Source: Flavobacterium psychrophilum
GTDB taxonomy: Bacteria > Bacteroidota > Bacteroidia > Flavobacteriales > Flavobacteriaceae
Direction of reading: 5' to 3'
DNA length: 64,000 nucleotides
Assembly (NCBI GenBank): GCA_001708385.1
Contig: CP012388.1
Coordinates: 2,542,001 to 2,606,000 of the forward strand
Part shown: one piece after another, positions 16,056-26,069 of the stretch
Position numbering within the stretch: the stretch's first letter is position 1
How the letters are laid out: each line of letters opens with the position of its first letter
The notes under the pieces: model-generated
The model's input: the letters and a program-made list of their open reading frames with translations, nothing else
The model's database searches: none
What the model was told of the DNA's origin: nothing
Made by a program: the position numbers and the translations under genes

Positions 16056-19000
16056 GTGCATAAAACTGCTTTTTCCATATATAATGCTTCGGCTGGTTCG
16101 GGTAAAACCTACACTCTGGTAAAAGAGTACCTGCGCATACTTTTACAAAGTTCAACAGATGATGCTTACCGAAAAATTCTTGCCATAACGTTTACCAATA
16201 AAGCGGTGCAGGAAATGAAGGGGCGTATTATTCTAAATCTTTCCGATTTTTCTAAAGAAGATTCGGGTACACGTGCCGATGCCTTAATGAAAGTACTTTC
16301 TGCAGAGACAGGATTGTCTATCGCTACAATAAAAGATAAGTCGCGATCTATTATAAAAAACATCATCCATAATTATGCGGCGTTTGATATTTCTACGATT
16401 GACCGTTTTACGCATAAGGTAATACGAGCTTTTGCACACGATCTTAATTTATCGGTATCTTTTGATGTGTCTTTGGAGACCGACAGCCTTTTGCAGGAAG
16501 CGGTAGATGCCATCATCGCAAAGGCGGGAGAAAATGATGTTCTTACTGCGCTTTTGGTTGATTTTTCATTAGATAAAACCGACAACGATAAAAGCTGGGA
16601 TGTTACGTACGAACTTTTTGAAACCGGAAAACTACTGATTGACGAAAATAACCGTAATGAATTAGGTCAGTTTAAGGATAAAACTATTGAAGAATTTCTT
16701 TTTATAAAGGAGAAGCTAAAACAATCTGTAGCTGCGCTTGAAGCAGATAATGTTGCTGTTGCTACAGAAATGCTTGCCTTAATAGATAGCAGGGGGATAG
16801 ATCATAAGTCTTTTTCGCGGGGAACATTTCCAAATCATATTGGTTATATCCGTGATAATACATTGCAAAGCAGCCATAAGCGTTTTCATGAGTTTGACGA
16901 TGTCCAGATAAACAAAACAGCAAAAGACCGTGATGTTATAGAGAGTATACTGCCGGAACTGCTTGCATTACTTTTAAAAGCATATAAAAATTACGAGAAG
17001 CGTAACTTTTACCAGGCATTCCTTAAAAATATTACGCCACTATCGCTGCTTAATTCAATAGGGCAGGAACTGGAACGTATCCAGAAAGAACAGAATGTAC
17101 TTTCGATATCAGAATTCAACGCAATAATTCACAGGGAAATTCAGAATCAGCCGGCTCCTTTTATATATGAGAGACTGGGTGAACGCTACCGCCACTTTTT
17201 TATTGATGAATTTCAGGATACATCGCAAATGCAATGGAATAATCTTGTTCCGCTTATTGACAATGCGCTTTCATCTGAAGATTTATTAGGCGACCGCGGA
17301 TCGTTAATGATTGTGGGCGACCCTAAACAGTCTATTTACCGTTGGCGCGGTGGTAAGGCAGAACAGTTTATAGAGTTGGGTAAAGAAGAGTTTAACCCAT
17401 TCTCAAATCCGGATAAACAGATAGTAAACCTTGCGTCTAACTTTAGGAGTTACAGCGAGGTGATTGACTTTAATAATAAGTTCTTTTCTTTTCTTTCGGG
17501 AGAATTTGAGAACGATGACTATAAAACAATGTATGCTGCCAGCGGGCAGGAAGTTAATCCTAAAACCGGGGGCTATGTAAATATATCCTTCATTCCGGAA
17601 ATTCAACAGGAACTGGAGGAAGAGACTGATAAAGACACTTTTTATCTTGAAGCTACATTGGCTGCCATTAATAAGGCTATTGCTAATGGGTTTACGTATA
17701 AAGATATTGTGTTACTAACGCGTAAGCGAACGCCCGGAGTTCTTTTGGCAAATTATCTTACCGAGCAGAACATACCTATATTATCATCTGAAACACTACT
17801 TATTGAAAATGCCACCGAGGTTAAGCTGATTGTTAACCTGTTGCGCTATCTTAAGACTAATGAAAATATAGAGGCAAAAGCACACTTTTTATACTTTGCA
17901 GCAACTACTCAAAGTAGTATTGCTGTACATGATTTTATAGCCGAAGGTATGGCGCAGCCTACCGAGGAGCACCTTGAAAAATGGCTGGCGTTATACAATA
18001 TAAATATATCGTTTAAAAATTGCCGTAAGCGATCGCTGTATGAAGCGGTAGAAACCATTGTTGATGCTTTTGTAAAAGAGAAAAGTAACCAGAGTTATGT
18101 GCAGTATTTCCTTGACCTTGTGTTGGAGAGGGATATGCGCACGCAATCTGGTATTGCAGATTTTCTTGATTACTGGGATAATAACGGATCGCGATTTAGT
18201 ATTCCTTCGCCGGAAGGTAACGACGCGGTGCGTATTATGACTATTCATAAATCTAAAGGTCTGGAGTTTCCGGTGGTTATCTTTCCGTTTGCCGAGGAAG
18301 ATTATAGCCGTTCGCCACGCAGCAAGATGTGGCTGGAACTGGATGATACTACGTTTGAGTTTCAGAAAGCCCTGGTAGACAGTAATAAGGATGTTGCCCA
18401 GTATGGCGAGAAAGCATCAGAACTTTACTTTATTAAATCGCAGGAAGAGTTGTTGGATAACATTAATATACTATACGTAGCGCTTACCCGTGCTGAAGAA
18501 CAAATGTATATTATAAGCAACAGGAACTTTACCAGTAAGGGAGAGCTGACCAATAATATGTCGTCTTACTTTATAAAATACCTAATGCAGAAACAGCTTT
18601 TTGATAACCAGGTGGCCGATTATGAGTTTGGAGATAGTAAGAAACTATCTGATCAATCAGAAATTCAGGAACAGCAGAAAAACATTAAGGTAGTAGCAGA
18701 ACGCTTTAGTCCGCGTGGGGTTAAAATCGCGCAGCGTGAATCGCTTATGTGGGGTACGGCAAGACTACAGGCTATAGAGTTTGGTAATGTAATGCACGAA
18801 ATACTATCCTTTATAAAAACGGAGAATGATATTCCGTTTGCGCTGATAAAGGCTATCGAAGACGGATTAATAGTACGCAGCCAAAAAGATGAGGTCGAGA
18901 AAACCTTAAAAGCGGTTATATTCCATCCGGAACTGAATGTTTTCTTTGCTGAAGGTAACACCATTTATAATGAACAAAGCATTATCCGTCATGAAGTGCA

Positions 19001-19196
19001 GACCATAAAACCCGACAGGGTTGCTATAAATGGTACAACCGCCTTGCTACTGGATTATAAAACGGGAGTACATCAGGCAAAGTACGCCGCTCAGCTGGCG
19101 TCTTACCAACTGGCACTGGAAGAAATGGGATTGCAGGTGGTGAAAAAAACACTCGTATATATAGGTGAAGATATAAATGTGGTAAATTTGCCGTAG
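16056..19196 (+). CDS. AddA-like UvrD-family helicase-nuclease
   Basis: This 1046-residue protein is a superfamily 1 helicase joined to a RecB-type nuclease, the AddA-like half of a double-strand break resection complex. The Walker A motif NASAGSGKT is at residues 10-18, Walker B FIDEFQDTSQ near 390, motif III/IV VGDPKQSIYRWRGG near 425, motif V IMTIHKSKGLEFPVV near 730 and motif VI NILYVALTRAEEQ near 810. The nuclease motif LLLDYKTG lies near residue 1008. The start is GTG at 16056: an in-frame stop lies directly upstream and there is no ATG before the Walker motif. Its expected partner is the gene at 22010, beyond kbl and the OmpA gene. Confidence 0.9.
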   Translation: MHKTAFSIYNASAGSGKTYTLVKEYLRILLQSSTDDAYRKILAITFTNKAVQEMKGRIILNLSDFSKEDSGTRADALMKVLSAETGLSIATIKDKSRSIIKNIIHNYAAFDISTIDRFTHKVIRAFAHDLNLSVSFDVSLETDSLLQEAVDAIIAKAGENDVLTALLVDFSLDKTDNDKSWDVTYELFETGKLLIDENNRNELGQFKDKTIEEFLFIKEKLKQSVAALEADNVAVATEMLALIDSRGIDHKSFSRGTFPNHIGYIRDNTLQSSHKRFHEFDDVQINKTAKDRDVIESILPELLALLLKAYKNYEKRNFYQAFLKNITPLSLLNSIGQELERIQKEQNVLSISEFNAIIHREIQNQPAPFIYERLGERYRHFFIDEFQDTSQMQWNNLVPLIDNALSSEDLLGDRGSLMIVGDPKQSIYRWRGGKAEQFIELGKEEFNPFSNPDKQIVNLASNFRSYSEVIDFNNKFFSFLSGEFENDDYKTMYAASGQEVNPKTGGYVNISFIPEIQQELEEETDKDTFYLEATLAAINKAIANGFTYKDIVLLTRKRTPGVLLANYLTEQNIPILSSETLLIENATEVKLIVNLLRYLKTNENIEAKAHFLYFAATTQSSIAVHDFIAEGMAQPTEEHLEKWLALYNINISFKNCRKRSLYEAVETIVDAFVKEKSNQSYVQYFLDLVLERDMRTQSGIADFLDYWDNNGSRFSIPSPEGNDAVRIMTIHKSKGLEFPVVIFPFAEEDYSRSPRSKMWLELDDTTFEFQKALVDSNKDVAQYGEKASELYFIKSQEELLDNINILYVALTRAEEQMYIISNRNFTSKGELTNNMSSYFIKYLMQKQLFDNQVADYEFGDSKKLSDQSEIQEQQKNIKVVAERFSPRGVKIAQRESLMWGTARLQAIEFGNVMHEILSFIKTENDIPFALIKAIEDGLIVRSQKDEVEKTLKAVIFHPELNVFFAEGNTIYNEQSIIRHEVQTIKPDRVAINGTTALLLDYKTGVHQAKYAAQLASYQLALEEMGLQVVKKTLVYIGEDINVVNLP

Positions 19197-19260
19197 CGTA
19201 GGATTTTTTGTCAGGCGTGGCGCACAACAAACTTAGTAAAACAACAAACCCAAAATAAAA

Positions 19261-20454
19261 ATGTACGGAAAGATCAAAGAACATCTGGCTGCCGAGCTGG
19301 ATACAATAAGAGAAAACGGACTTTATAAAAAAGAGCGTATTATCGCTTCGCCACAAGGCGCAGAGATTACATTAGATTCAGGACAGAAAGTATTAAACTT
19401 TTGCGCCAACAATTATCTTGGGCTGTCTTCGCACCCGGAAGTAATTGAGGCTGCAAAAGATGCACTGGATACACACGGATTCGGTATGTCTTCTGTACGT
19501 TTTATTTGCGGTACACAGGATATTCACAAACAGCTTGAAAAAGAGGTTGCTGATTTTTACGGAACAGAAGATACTATATTATATGCTGCAGCATTTGATG
19601 CTAACGGTGGTGTATTTGAACCTTTATTAGGAGAAGAAGATTGTATTATATCAGACAGTCTTAACCATGCTTCTATTATAGATGGTGTTCGCCTTTGTAA
19701 AGCAGCGCGTTACCGTTATACGAATAACAATATGGAGGAGCTGGAGCAGCAACTTATAAAAGCTACTGAAGAAGGCCGTCGTTTTAAACTTATAGTTACA
19801 GATGGTGTTTTCTCTATGGATGGGCTTGTAGCTCCGCTTGATAAGATTTGCGACCTTGCTGATAAATATGATGCTATGGTAATGGTAGATGAATGCCATG
19901 CTGCAGGTTTTATTGGTGCTACCGGAAAAGGTACACTTGAAGCTAAAGGTGTAATGGGCAGGGTAGATATTATTACAGGTACTTTTGGTAAGGCACTTGG
20001 TGGTGCGATGGGTGGATACACAACTGCTAAGAAGGAAATTATTGAAATACTAAGACAACGTTCAAGGCCGTACCTTTTCTCAAACTCGCTTGCGCCGTCT
20101 ATTGTTGGGGCTTCGCTAAAAGTGTTCGAACTGCTTAAAAAAGATACAAGCCTTAGGGATAAACTGGAGTGGAATACCAATTACTTTAAAGAAGGTATGA
20201 AGAAAGCCGGCTTTGATATTATTGATGGAGACTCTGCAATTGTGCCTGTAATGCTTTACGATGCAAAATTGTCTCAGACAATGGCTGACGAACTACTTAA
20301 AAAAGGAATATACGTAATAGGGTTCTTTTTTCCTGTAGTTCCAAAGGACAAAGCAAGGATAAGAGTCCAGCTTTCAGCGGCTCATACACAGCAACATTTA
20401 GACCATGCAATTGCTTCGTTTACAGAAGTTGGGAAAGCGTTAACTATAATTTAA
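19261..20454 (+). CDS. kbl: Glycine C-acetyltransferase (2-amino-3-ketobutyrate CoA ligase)
   Basis: Kbl is a pyridoxal phosphate enzyme that cleaves 2-amino-3-ketobutyrate with CoA to glycine and acetyl-CoA in threonine breakdown. The 397-residue length is normal. Markers are [25 protein letters not shown], the cofactor Asp and His in [16 protein letters not shown], and the cofactor Lys in [16 protein letters not shown] (near residue 245). No threonine dehydrogenase gene lies beside it in this window. It stands 64 bases after the AddA-like gene. Confidence 0.93.
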   Translation: MYGKIKEHLAAELDTIRENGLYKKERIIASPQGAEITLDSGQKVLNFCANNYLGLSSHPEVIEAAKDALDTHGFGMSSVRFICGTQDIHKQLEKEVADFYGTEDTILYAAAFDANGGVFEPLLGEEDCIISDSLNHASIIDGVRLCKAARYRYTNNNMEELEQQLIKATEEGRRFKLIVTDGVFSMDGLVAPLDKICDLADKYDAMVMVDECHAAGFIGATGKGTLEAKGVMGRVDIITGTFGKALGGAMGGYTTAKKEIIEILRQRSRPYLFSNSLAPSIVGASLKVFELLKKDTSLRDKLEWNTNYFKEGMKKAGFDIIDGDSAIVPVMLYDAKLSQTMADELLKKGIYVIGFFFPVVPKDKARIRVQLSAAHTQQHLDHAIASFTEVGKALTII

Positions 20455-20497
20455 CGACATTTTAGAGACATACGTAGGATAAATTTTAATAAAACGT

Positions 20498-20528
20498 TTT
20501 GCTGTTCGATTTTAACAAAGTAAATTTG
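20498..20528 (+). promoter_or_regulatory. Promoter of the OmpA-family gene
   Basis: TTTG at 20498-20501, then 19 bases, then TAAATTTG at 20521-20528, an exact Bacteroidota promoter. The leader is about 27 bases. Confidence 0.75.
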
Positions 20529-20560
20529 TCATCATATAACCTTTGTAATTAAAATAAAGT

Positions 20561-21943
20561 ATGAAACATCTTAACAAACTATTCGTTGCTGCACTTATGG
20601 CTCTGAGCTTTAATGCACAGGCGCAGGACGAAGACAATCCATGGGCCATCGGCTTTGGTGTAAATGCGGTTCACACTCGTTTTGGAGCTGCTACTGAATT
20701 TCAGGATAAGTTCTCTAAATTCTTCAAAACTGAAGAATGGAATGTACTTCCTTCAGTATCTTACATTACTGTGTCAAGACACGTAGGTGACAATTTCTCA
20801 ATTGGTTTAACAGGGTCTGTTAATAAAATAGACAAAGTTATCTCTCCTACAGGTGGAGGAGGTCTAAGACTTGATAATGTTGACGATCTTACTTATTACG
20901 GAGCTGACGCTGTTATTAAATACAGCATCCTTCCTAAAAGCTGGTTTAACCCATTCATCCACGTTGGTGGAGGTTACACGTGGTTAGATAACCAAGGTAA
21001 CGGTACAGTTAATGGTGGTATTGGTTTTAACTTCTGGTTTACAGAAAATGTTGGACTTACAGTACAATCAACTTACAAACATTCATTCGAAGATCAGGCG
21101 GAAGCTAATGTACCAAGACACCTACAGCACTTTGCTGGTCTTACATTCAAATTTGGTGGAAAAGACACAGATAAAGATGGTATCTATGATAAAGACGATC
21201 TTTGTCCTGAAGTACCAGGTCTAAAAGAATTCCAGGGATGTCCTGATACAGATGGTGATGGTATTCCAGACAAAGATGACGCATGTCCTGAAGTAGCTGG
21301 TCCTAAAGAATTCCAAGGATGTCCTGATACAGACGGTGATGGTATTCCTGATAAAGATGACGCATGTCCTGAAGTAGCTGGTCCTGCTAGCCTACAAGGA
21401 TGTCCTGATACAGACGGTGATGGTATCGCTGATAAAGATGACAAATGTCCGGATGTTGCTGGTCCTAAAGAAAACGCAGGTTGCCCTTGGCCAGATACTG
21501 ACGGTGACGGTGTACTAGATAAAGATGATCTTTGTCCAGATGTTAAAGGTACTGCTGCTAACCGTGGTTGTCCTGAAGTAACTGAAGAAGTTATCAAAAA
21601 ACTAAACGAGTACGCTAGAACTATCCTATTCAACAGTGGTAAAGCGACTTTCAAAAACGAAACATTCGCAGTTCTTGAGAATATGAACAAAATATTCAAA
21701 GAATACCCAGCTTCAAGATTTATCCTTGAAGGACACACTGACAGTGATGGTAGCAACGCACTTAACCAGACGCTATCTGAAAACAGAGCAGCTGCAGTTA
21801 AAACTTGGTTAGTTGAGAATGGTATCGCTGCTGACAGACTAAGATCTGTAGGATTTGGTGAAACTAAACCAATTGCATCTAACAAAACTGCAAAAGGTAA
21901 AGCTCAAAACAGAAGAGTTGAAGTTAAGCTTATCAAAGAATAA
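20561..21943 (+). CDS. OmpA-family outer membrane protein with thrombospondin type 3 repeats
   Basis: The 460-residue protein has a signal peptide ([16 protein letters not shown]), an N-terminal beta-barrel of about 180 residues, then five calcium-binding TSP3-type repeats at about 205-345 with the pattern [20 protein letters not shown], and a C-terminal OmpA domain (about 345-455; [52 protein letters not shown]) that binds peptidoglycan. It would link the outer membrane to the cell wall. A strong promoter and terminator frame it as a single-gene unit of likely high expression. The repeats are nearly identical in DNA (21233-21420), so copy number could vary by recombination. Confidence 0.93.
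   Translation: MKHLNKLFVAALMALSFNAQAQDEDNPWAIGFGVNAVHTRFGAATEFQDKFSKFFKTEEWNVLPSVSYITVSRHVGDNFSIGLTGSVNKIDKVISPTGGGGLRLDNVDDLTYYGADAVIKYSILPKSWFNPFIHVGGGYTWLDNQGNGTVNGGIGFNFWFTENVGLTVQSTYKHSFEDQAEANVPRHLQHFAGLTFKFGGKDTDKDGIYDKDDLCPEVPGLKEFQGCPDTDGDGIPDKDDACPEVAGPKEFQGCPDTDGDGIPDKDDACPEVAGPASLQGCPDTDGDGIADKDDKCPDVAGPKENAGCPWPDTDGDGVLDKDDLCPDVKGTAANRGCPEVTEEVIKKLNEYARTILFNSGKATFKNETFAVLENMNKIFKEYPASRFILEGHTDSDGSNALNQTLSENRAAAVKTWLVENGIAADRLRSVGFGETKPIASNKTAKGKAQNRRVEVKLIKE
21166..21580 (+). repeat. Tandem TSP3-coding repeats
   Basis: About five units of 75-84 bases encode calcium-binding motifs in the OmpA-family gene. The two units starting near 21241 and 21325 are almost identical. Confidence 0.75.
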
Positions 21944-21969
21944 GTAAACATTCAAAATAAATAAGGAAG

Positions 21970-21998
21970 CGTCCCCGATTTTTCGGGGACGTTTTTTT
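21970..21998 (+). terminator. Terminator of the OmpA-family gene
   Basis: CGTCCCCGA pairs with TCGGGGACG around a short T loop, followed by a long T run; it ends 12 bases before the next start codon. Confidence 0.9.
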
Positions 21999-22009
21999 AT
22001 TTTTACCCC

Positions 22010-24784
22010 ATGGCAAATGTAACTTTCCTTGATAAGCTCAGTACACAACTAATTCATGATTTTGGTAATAACCTTCCCGATGCAGTAGTAGTACTGCCTA
22101 ATAAAAGGGCAAGGATATTTTTGCTTGAAGCCCTTAAAAAGCAATTGGATGTTACCGTGTTTGCTCCTGAAATCATCAGTATTGAAGATTTTGTGCAGAA
22201 TGTATCGAGTATCCGCTCTATAGATGCTATAGAATTGTTATTTGAATTTTACTCGCTTTACATTGGCCTTACGCCAAAAGAAAAGCAACAGCCTTTTGAA
22301 ACCTTTGCCAACTGGGGTAAAACACTGCTTCAGGATTTTAACGAGATAGACCGTTATCTTTTAAATCCGGCGCACGTGCTTACCTATCTTGAAAACATAC
22401 AGGAAATAGAACACTGGGCGGTAGATGTAGATAAACGCACTACCATGATAGAGAATTATCTGGAGTTCTGGAAACTGCTTCCGTCATACTATAATTCACT
22501 TTATGCGCATTTGTTAGAAAAAGGTGCAGGTTACCAGGGATTAATTTACCGTGAAGCCGTAAATAACATCCACCACTTCTCTAATGCCTTTACAAAAGGG
22601 CAAATGGTATTTGCCGGATTCAATGCGTTAAATGCTGCCGAAGAAAAAATCATACAACATTTAATGTCTGTTGGGCAGGCAAAAATATATTGGGATATCG
22701 ATAATGCTTTCCTGAGTGATCCGTATCATGATGCAGGGTTGTTTATACGTCGTTTTAAAAAAGAATGGAAACAATACTCATCGCAATCATTTGAATGGAT
22801 TACAGATGAATTTAGCCAGCCTAAAAACATACACATTATTGGTACGCCAAAGACTGTTGGTCAGGCTAAGATAGCGGGAGAGCTGGTAGAGCAATTTCAA
22901 AACGAAGGGCACAGCCTCGATAAAACAGCGCTGGTACTTGGTGAAGAAAGTATGCTTATACCCTTACTGTATAGTTTGCCAAAAAGTGTTGGTGCACTTA
23001 ACATTACTATGGGTTACAGCAGCCGAAACAATCCGGCGCAGCTTCTTATACAAAAGCTGTTTAAGCTGCATACCAATGCTATTAACCGAAACGAAAAAAG
23101 CTATACGCTATATTACCGCGAAGTACTCGATGTACTTACGCATCCTTTAGTTGAGCCTTATTCGGGAGCGGGTGAGCTTATAGAAGCTATTAACCGTAAT
23201 AACTTTACCTTCTTTTCGCATAGTAAGCTTTTTGAGCTTCATGCGGATGCATCGCCGTTTTTCCGATTGTTATTTGAGCGTTGGGATACAAGTGTAGTAG
23301 ATATATTGGCGCGATTGTCTGATATTCTTGTAGCACTTAAGGGGTTTATGAGCAGTGATGAAGAAGAGGATAAAATAGCCAAGGCATTTTTGTATTCTAT
23401 ATTTAAGGTAGTAAATAAGCTTATTAATTATCACGAAGCGCATCCGGAGATGAGCAATCTTACGGTGCTTTATTCTATTTACAAACAGGTTATTGATCTT
23501 GCTGAGGTTTCTTTTGAAGGAGAGCCGTTGTCGGGATTGCAGATCATGGGGGTTTTAGAAAGCCGTGTGCTTGATTTTGAGAATGTAATTATTACATCTA
23601 TGAATGAAGGAAAATTCCCGGCGGGTAAAACGCAGAATTCTTTTATTCCTTATGATGTAAAACGCGAACTGGGATTGCCAACCTACAAAGAAAAAGATGC
23701 TATTTACAGTTTTCACTTTTATCACCTTCTTATGCGGGCTAAAAACGTGTACCTGCTTTACAATACCGAGAGTGAAGGTCTTGATGCTGGTGAACGCAGC
23801 CGCTTTTTGACCCAACTGGAAATTGAAAAGAAACCAAACCATAACCTGACTACCGAAATTTACAATGCAGTGCTTCCGCCAAAAGCGTATGAACCTATGG
23901 TGGTGCCAAAAACCGAAAAGGTTATGGAACGCCTTAAGGAAATTGCGACAGTAAAAGGATTTTCACCATCGGCATTAACGGGTTATATTCGTAATCCTAT
24001 GCAGTTTTATTACCAGAGAGTGTTGCGTATCCGTGAGGCAGAAGAGGTAGAGGAAAGCATAGCTCTAAATACGTTGGGAACAATTATTCACGGTGCCTTA
24101 GAGAAGCTGTACACGCCATATATTGATAAATTTCTTGCGGTACACGATATTGACAACATGGCTACCCTTGCCGATGATGAGGTTATGGTGCAGTTTAAGG
24201 ATGTGTATAAGGAAGGTGAAATTAAAAAAGGGCGTAACCTTTTGGCCTTTGAAGTTGCCAAACGTAACGTACACAATTTCCTGAAACAGGAAAAAAACAG
24301 TATTGCCGGCGGCGATGCTATTAAAATATTGGCGTTAGAACATAAATATGACCGTTTGTTAGAAGATAGCCGCTTGCCATATCCCGTAATGATATCGGGT
24401 AATATTGACCGTATTGAAGAACGAAACGGTCGTGTTCGTATTACCGACTATAAGACCGGAAAAGTGGAGAAGGGCAATCTGGTGCTTAAAACTTGGGATG
24501 GCCTACCGGCAGATCTGAAAAATGAAAAGATAATCCAGTTGCTTACATACGCTTTTATGCATGAGCCGTTAGGTAAAGGGATGGAAACCGAAGTTGGTAT
24601 CATCTCTTTTAAAAACATGAAAAACGGATTCATGCATTTTTGTTTTAAGGATGGTTTCGACAGGTCGGCACCAGTTCAGGATTTTATTGATTCAGCTATG
24701 CTTGAAGAATTTAAAACCCAATTGGTAATACTGATAAATGAGATTTTGAATGCAGATATTCCTTTCGAGGAGAAGATACAGTAG
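22010..24784 (+). CDS. AddB-like PD-(D/E)XK nuclease protein
   Basis: This 924-residue protein resembles the AddB/RexB half of the AddAB recombination nuclease. The N-terminal region is helicase-like but without a clear Walker A motif. The C-terminal RecB-type nuclease has the His motif GTIIHGALEKLY near residue 695 and the core ISGNIDRIEE and ITDYKTGKVE near 790-815. The Bacillus AddB nuclease is held by a 4Fe-4S cluster with four Cys; this protein has only a single Cys (FCFKDGF), so it cannot bind such a cluster. The partner AddA-like gene is at 16056 on the same strand. It is preceded closely by a terminator and should have its own start signals. Confidence 0.85.
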   Translation: MANVTFLDKLSTQLIHDFGNNLPDAVVVLPNKRARIFLLEALKKQLDVTVFAPEIISIEDFVQNVSSIRSIDAIELLFEFYSLYIGLTPKEKQQPFETFANWGKTLLQDFNEIDRYLLNPAHVLTYLENIQEIEHWAVDVDKRTTMIENYLEFWKLLPSYYNSLYAHLLEKGAGYQGLIYREAVNNIHHFSNAFTKGQMVFAGFNALNAAEEKIIQHLMSVGQAKIYWDIDNAFLSDPYHDAGLFIRRFKKEWKQYSSQSFEWITDEFSQPKNIHIIGTPKTVGQAKIAGELVEQFQNEGHSLDKTALVLGEESMLIPLLYSLPKSVGALNITMGYSSRNNPAQLLIQKLFKLHTNAINRNEKSYTLYYREVLDVLTHPLVEPYSGAGELIEAINRNNFTFFSHSKLFELHADASPFFRLLFERWDTSVVDILARLSDILVALKGFMSSDEEEDKIAKAFLYSIFKVVNKLINYHEAHPEMSNLTVLYSIYKQVIDLAEVSFEGEPLSGLQIMGVLESRVLDFENVIITSMNEGKFPAGKTQNSFIPYDVKRELGLPTYKEKDAIYSFHFYHLLMRAKNVYLLYNTESEGLDAGERSRFLTQLEIEKKPNHNLTTEIYNAVLPPKAYEPMVVPKTEKVMERLKEIATVKGFSPSALTGYIRNPMQFYYQRVLRIREAEEVEESIALNTLGTIIHGALEKLYTPYIDKFLAVHDIDNMATLADDEVMVQFKDVYKEGEIKKGRNLLAFEVAKRNVHNFLKQEKNSIAGGDAIKILALEHKYDRLLEDSRLPYPVMISGNIDRIEERNGRVRITDYKTGKVEKGNLVLKTWDGLPADLKNEKIIQLLTYAFMHEPLGKGMETEVGIISFKNMKNGFMHFCFKDGFDRSAPVQDFIDSAMLEEFKTQLVILINEILNADIPFEEKIQ

Positions 24785-24837
24785 CGAGTGTTCAGTTTTC
24801 AGTATTCCCATTGGGACGCGGATGACGCGAATTCGGC

Positions 24838-24909
24838 GTCATTCTTTCATTTCAACGAGGAGAAATCTCTTTTAGATTCTTCGACTCCGCCGCGTTATGC
24901 TCAGAATGA
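24838..24909. repeat. REP-like element, GTCATTCT type
   Basis: GTCATTCT at 24838 and AGAATGA at 24903 are inverted ends of an imperfect hairpin with inner arms around 'agaaatctcttttagattctt'-type sequence. It lies between convergent genes. A related element is at 57496-57583 and a decayed one near 54261-54307. Confidence 0.55.
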
Positions 24910-24930
24910 AGAGTTGGGGGATAAATAATA

Positions 24931-25713
24931 TTAACACCCCTTAAAAAACTCAAGGGTTTGTTTTAGCAAATCCTCCCTGCATTCAATATGGCTCATGTGT
25001 CCGTATGGATGGGTAATGAGTTTAACCTCGGTGCCTTCAATCTGGTCGACGTGTTCGTCATAAACAAGACTTTGGTCGTGTTTGCCAAGAACTAAAAGAA
25101 TAGGGTAGGGTGCAAAGTGCAGTATTACTTCGCGGTCTTTGCGTATTTTCATGCCTTCTAAGGCGGCAACAATACCCTGAAGCGGGGTTTTTACAGCCTG
25201 CTCACGTAGTGCTTCTATATCGGCAGCAAATCGTTCTCTGTTCTCTTCGCTAAAGAGGTTTGCAATGCTCATGCGTACAAAAGCAGTGTAATTCTGTTTT
25301 ACAGCTTTAATAGCGCGGTCACGATTAGCTTTACGATCATCACTATCGGCACGTGCGGTAGAATTCTGCAATACCATGCCTTTAATCATATCGGCATATA
25401 ATTCGGCGAATGCCAATGCTACATACCCCCCCATAGAGTGTCCCATGAATATGGCTTTGCGTATACGCAGCTCGTGTAGAACCGCATGTACTGCATCGGC
25501 CATGTCTTCCATTGTGTGAACATAGCCCAGGCATTCTGTTTCGCCATGTCCAAGAAGGTCTATGGTGATAACCCTATATTTTTTAGTATACTGATCTACA
25601 AAAAAATCCCACATGGTACTGTTTTCCAAAAAGCCATGCAGCATAACAATAGCAGTACCTTTTCCGGTATCGGAATAAGCGAGGTTGATATTTTTGTAGT
25701 TTAAGAGTTTCAA
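24931..25713 (-). CDS. Alpha/beta-fold hydrolase
   Basis: This 260-residue protein has the alpha/beta hydrolase fold: the HG oxyanion motif in VMLHGFLEN, the nucleophile elbow GHSMGGYVAL (Ser near residue 93), the acid in LVLGKHDQSL (about 214) and the catalytic His near the end in YGHMSHIE. Such enzymes cleave esters, amides or epoxides; substrate is unknown. The start is TTG at 25713, since no in-frame ATG occurs upstream and the family usually starts with the residues seen here. It is convergent with the AddB-like gene. Confidence 0.85.
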   Translation of the reverse strand: MKLLNYKNINLAYSDTGKGTAIVMLHGFLENSTMWDFFVDQYTKKYRVITIDLLGHGETECLGYVHTMEDMADAVHAVLHELRIRKAIFMGHSMGGYVALAFAELYADMIKGMVLQNSTARADSDDRKANRDRAIKAVKQNYTAFVRMSIANLFSEENRERFAADIEALREQAVKTPLQGIVAALEGMKIRKDREVILHFAPYPILLVLGKHDQSLVYDEHVDQIEGTEVKLITHPYGHMSHIECREDLLKQTLEFFKGC

Positions 25714-25743
25714 TGTTGTTGAGTTTATGGTTTCATCCAGTTC

Positions 25744-25815
25744 GTCATTGCAAGGAGGAACGACGAAGCAATCTTTTTAGATTGCCGCACTCCGCTGCGC
25801 TGCGTTCGCAATGAC
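25744..25815. repeat. REP-like element, GTCATTGC type
   Basis: GTCATTGC at 25744-25751 is matched by GCAATGAC at 25808-25815, with inner arms AGCAATCT and AGATTGC around a T loop. A partial second copy (AGATTGC to GCAATGAC) lies at 25976-26014. This type of sequence is a widely dispersed intergenic repeat in several bacterial groups. Confidence 0.65.
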
Positions 25816-25880
25816 ATACTGTGTGGATAATACTGTTTGCAAAAATACTTCATTCATATGAATTAGAATACTAACAAAAA

Positions 25881-25910
25881 CAAAAAACGGCTCACAATAG
25901 TAAGCCGTTT
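25881..25910 (-). terminator. Terminator of aminopeptidase P gene
   Basis: AAACGGCT pairs with AGCCGTTT around a 10-base loop and is followed by T on the minus strand. It lies about 160 bases after the stop codon, with two repeats between. Confidence 0.65.
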
Positions 25911-25918
25911 ACTGTCTA

Positions 25919-25947
25919 GTAGGGACGTTGCATTGCAACGTCTCTAC
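25919..25947. repeat. Palindromic repeat with GTAGGGACGTTGC arms
   Basis: GTAGGGACGTTGC pairs with GCAACGTCTCTAC around a 3-base centre, with one G-T pair. Similar palindromes are widespread between genes in cyanobacteria and Bacteroidota. Confidence 0.6.
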
Positions 25948-25975
25948 AGTATGGAATTAAAATTATTTAAAAGAT

Positions 25976-26014
25976 TTAGATTGCCATACTCAGCTTCGTT
26001 GCGGTCGCAATGAC
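25976..26014. repeat. Partial REP-like element, GTCATTGC type
   Basis: The right half of the element at 25744-25815 is repeated here, ending in TCGCAATGAC. It lies 56 bases after the pepP stop codon. Confidence 0.5.
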
Positions 26015-26069
26015 ATCAGCTTCGTAAAGAATGAGTAAAAGCAAACTGCGACTAAATATTGCAAACTAA

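Noticed and set aside
21166..21580. Possible CRISPR array from regularly spaced repeats
   Set aside because: The repeats are coding TSP3 units of variable length with no unique spacers and no cas genes nearby.
21184..21885. Long minus-strand frame opposite the OmpA gene, rich in Ser and Gly
   Set aside because: It is an artefact of the repetitive TSP3-coding DNA; the plus-strand gene has signal peptide, domains and promoter.
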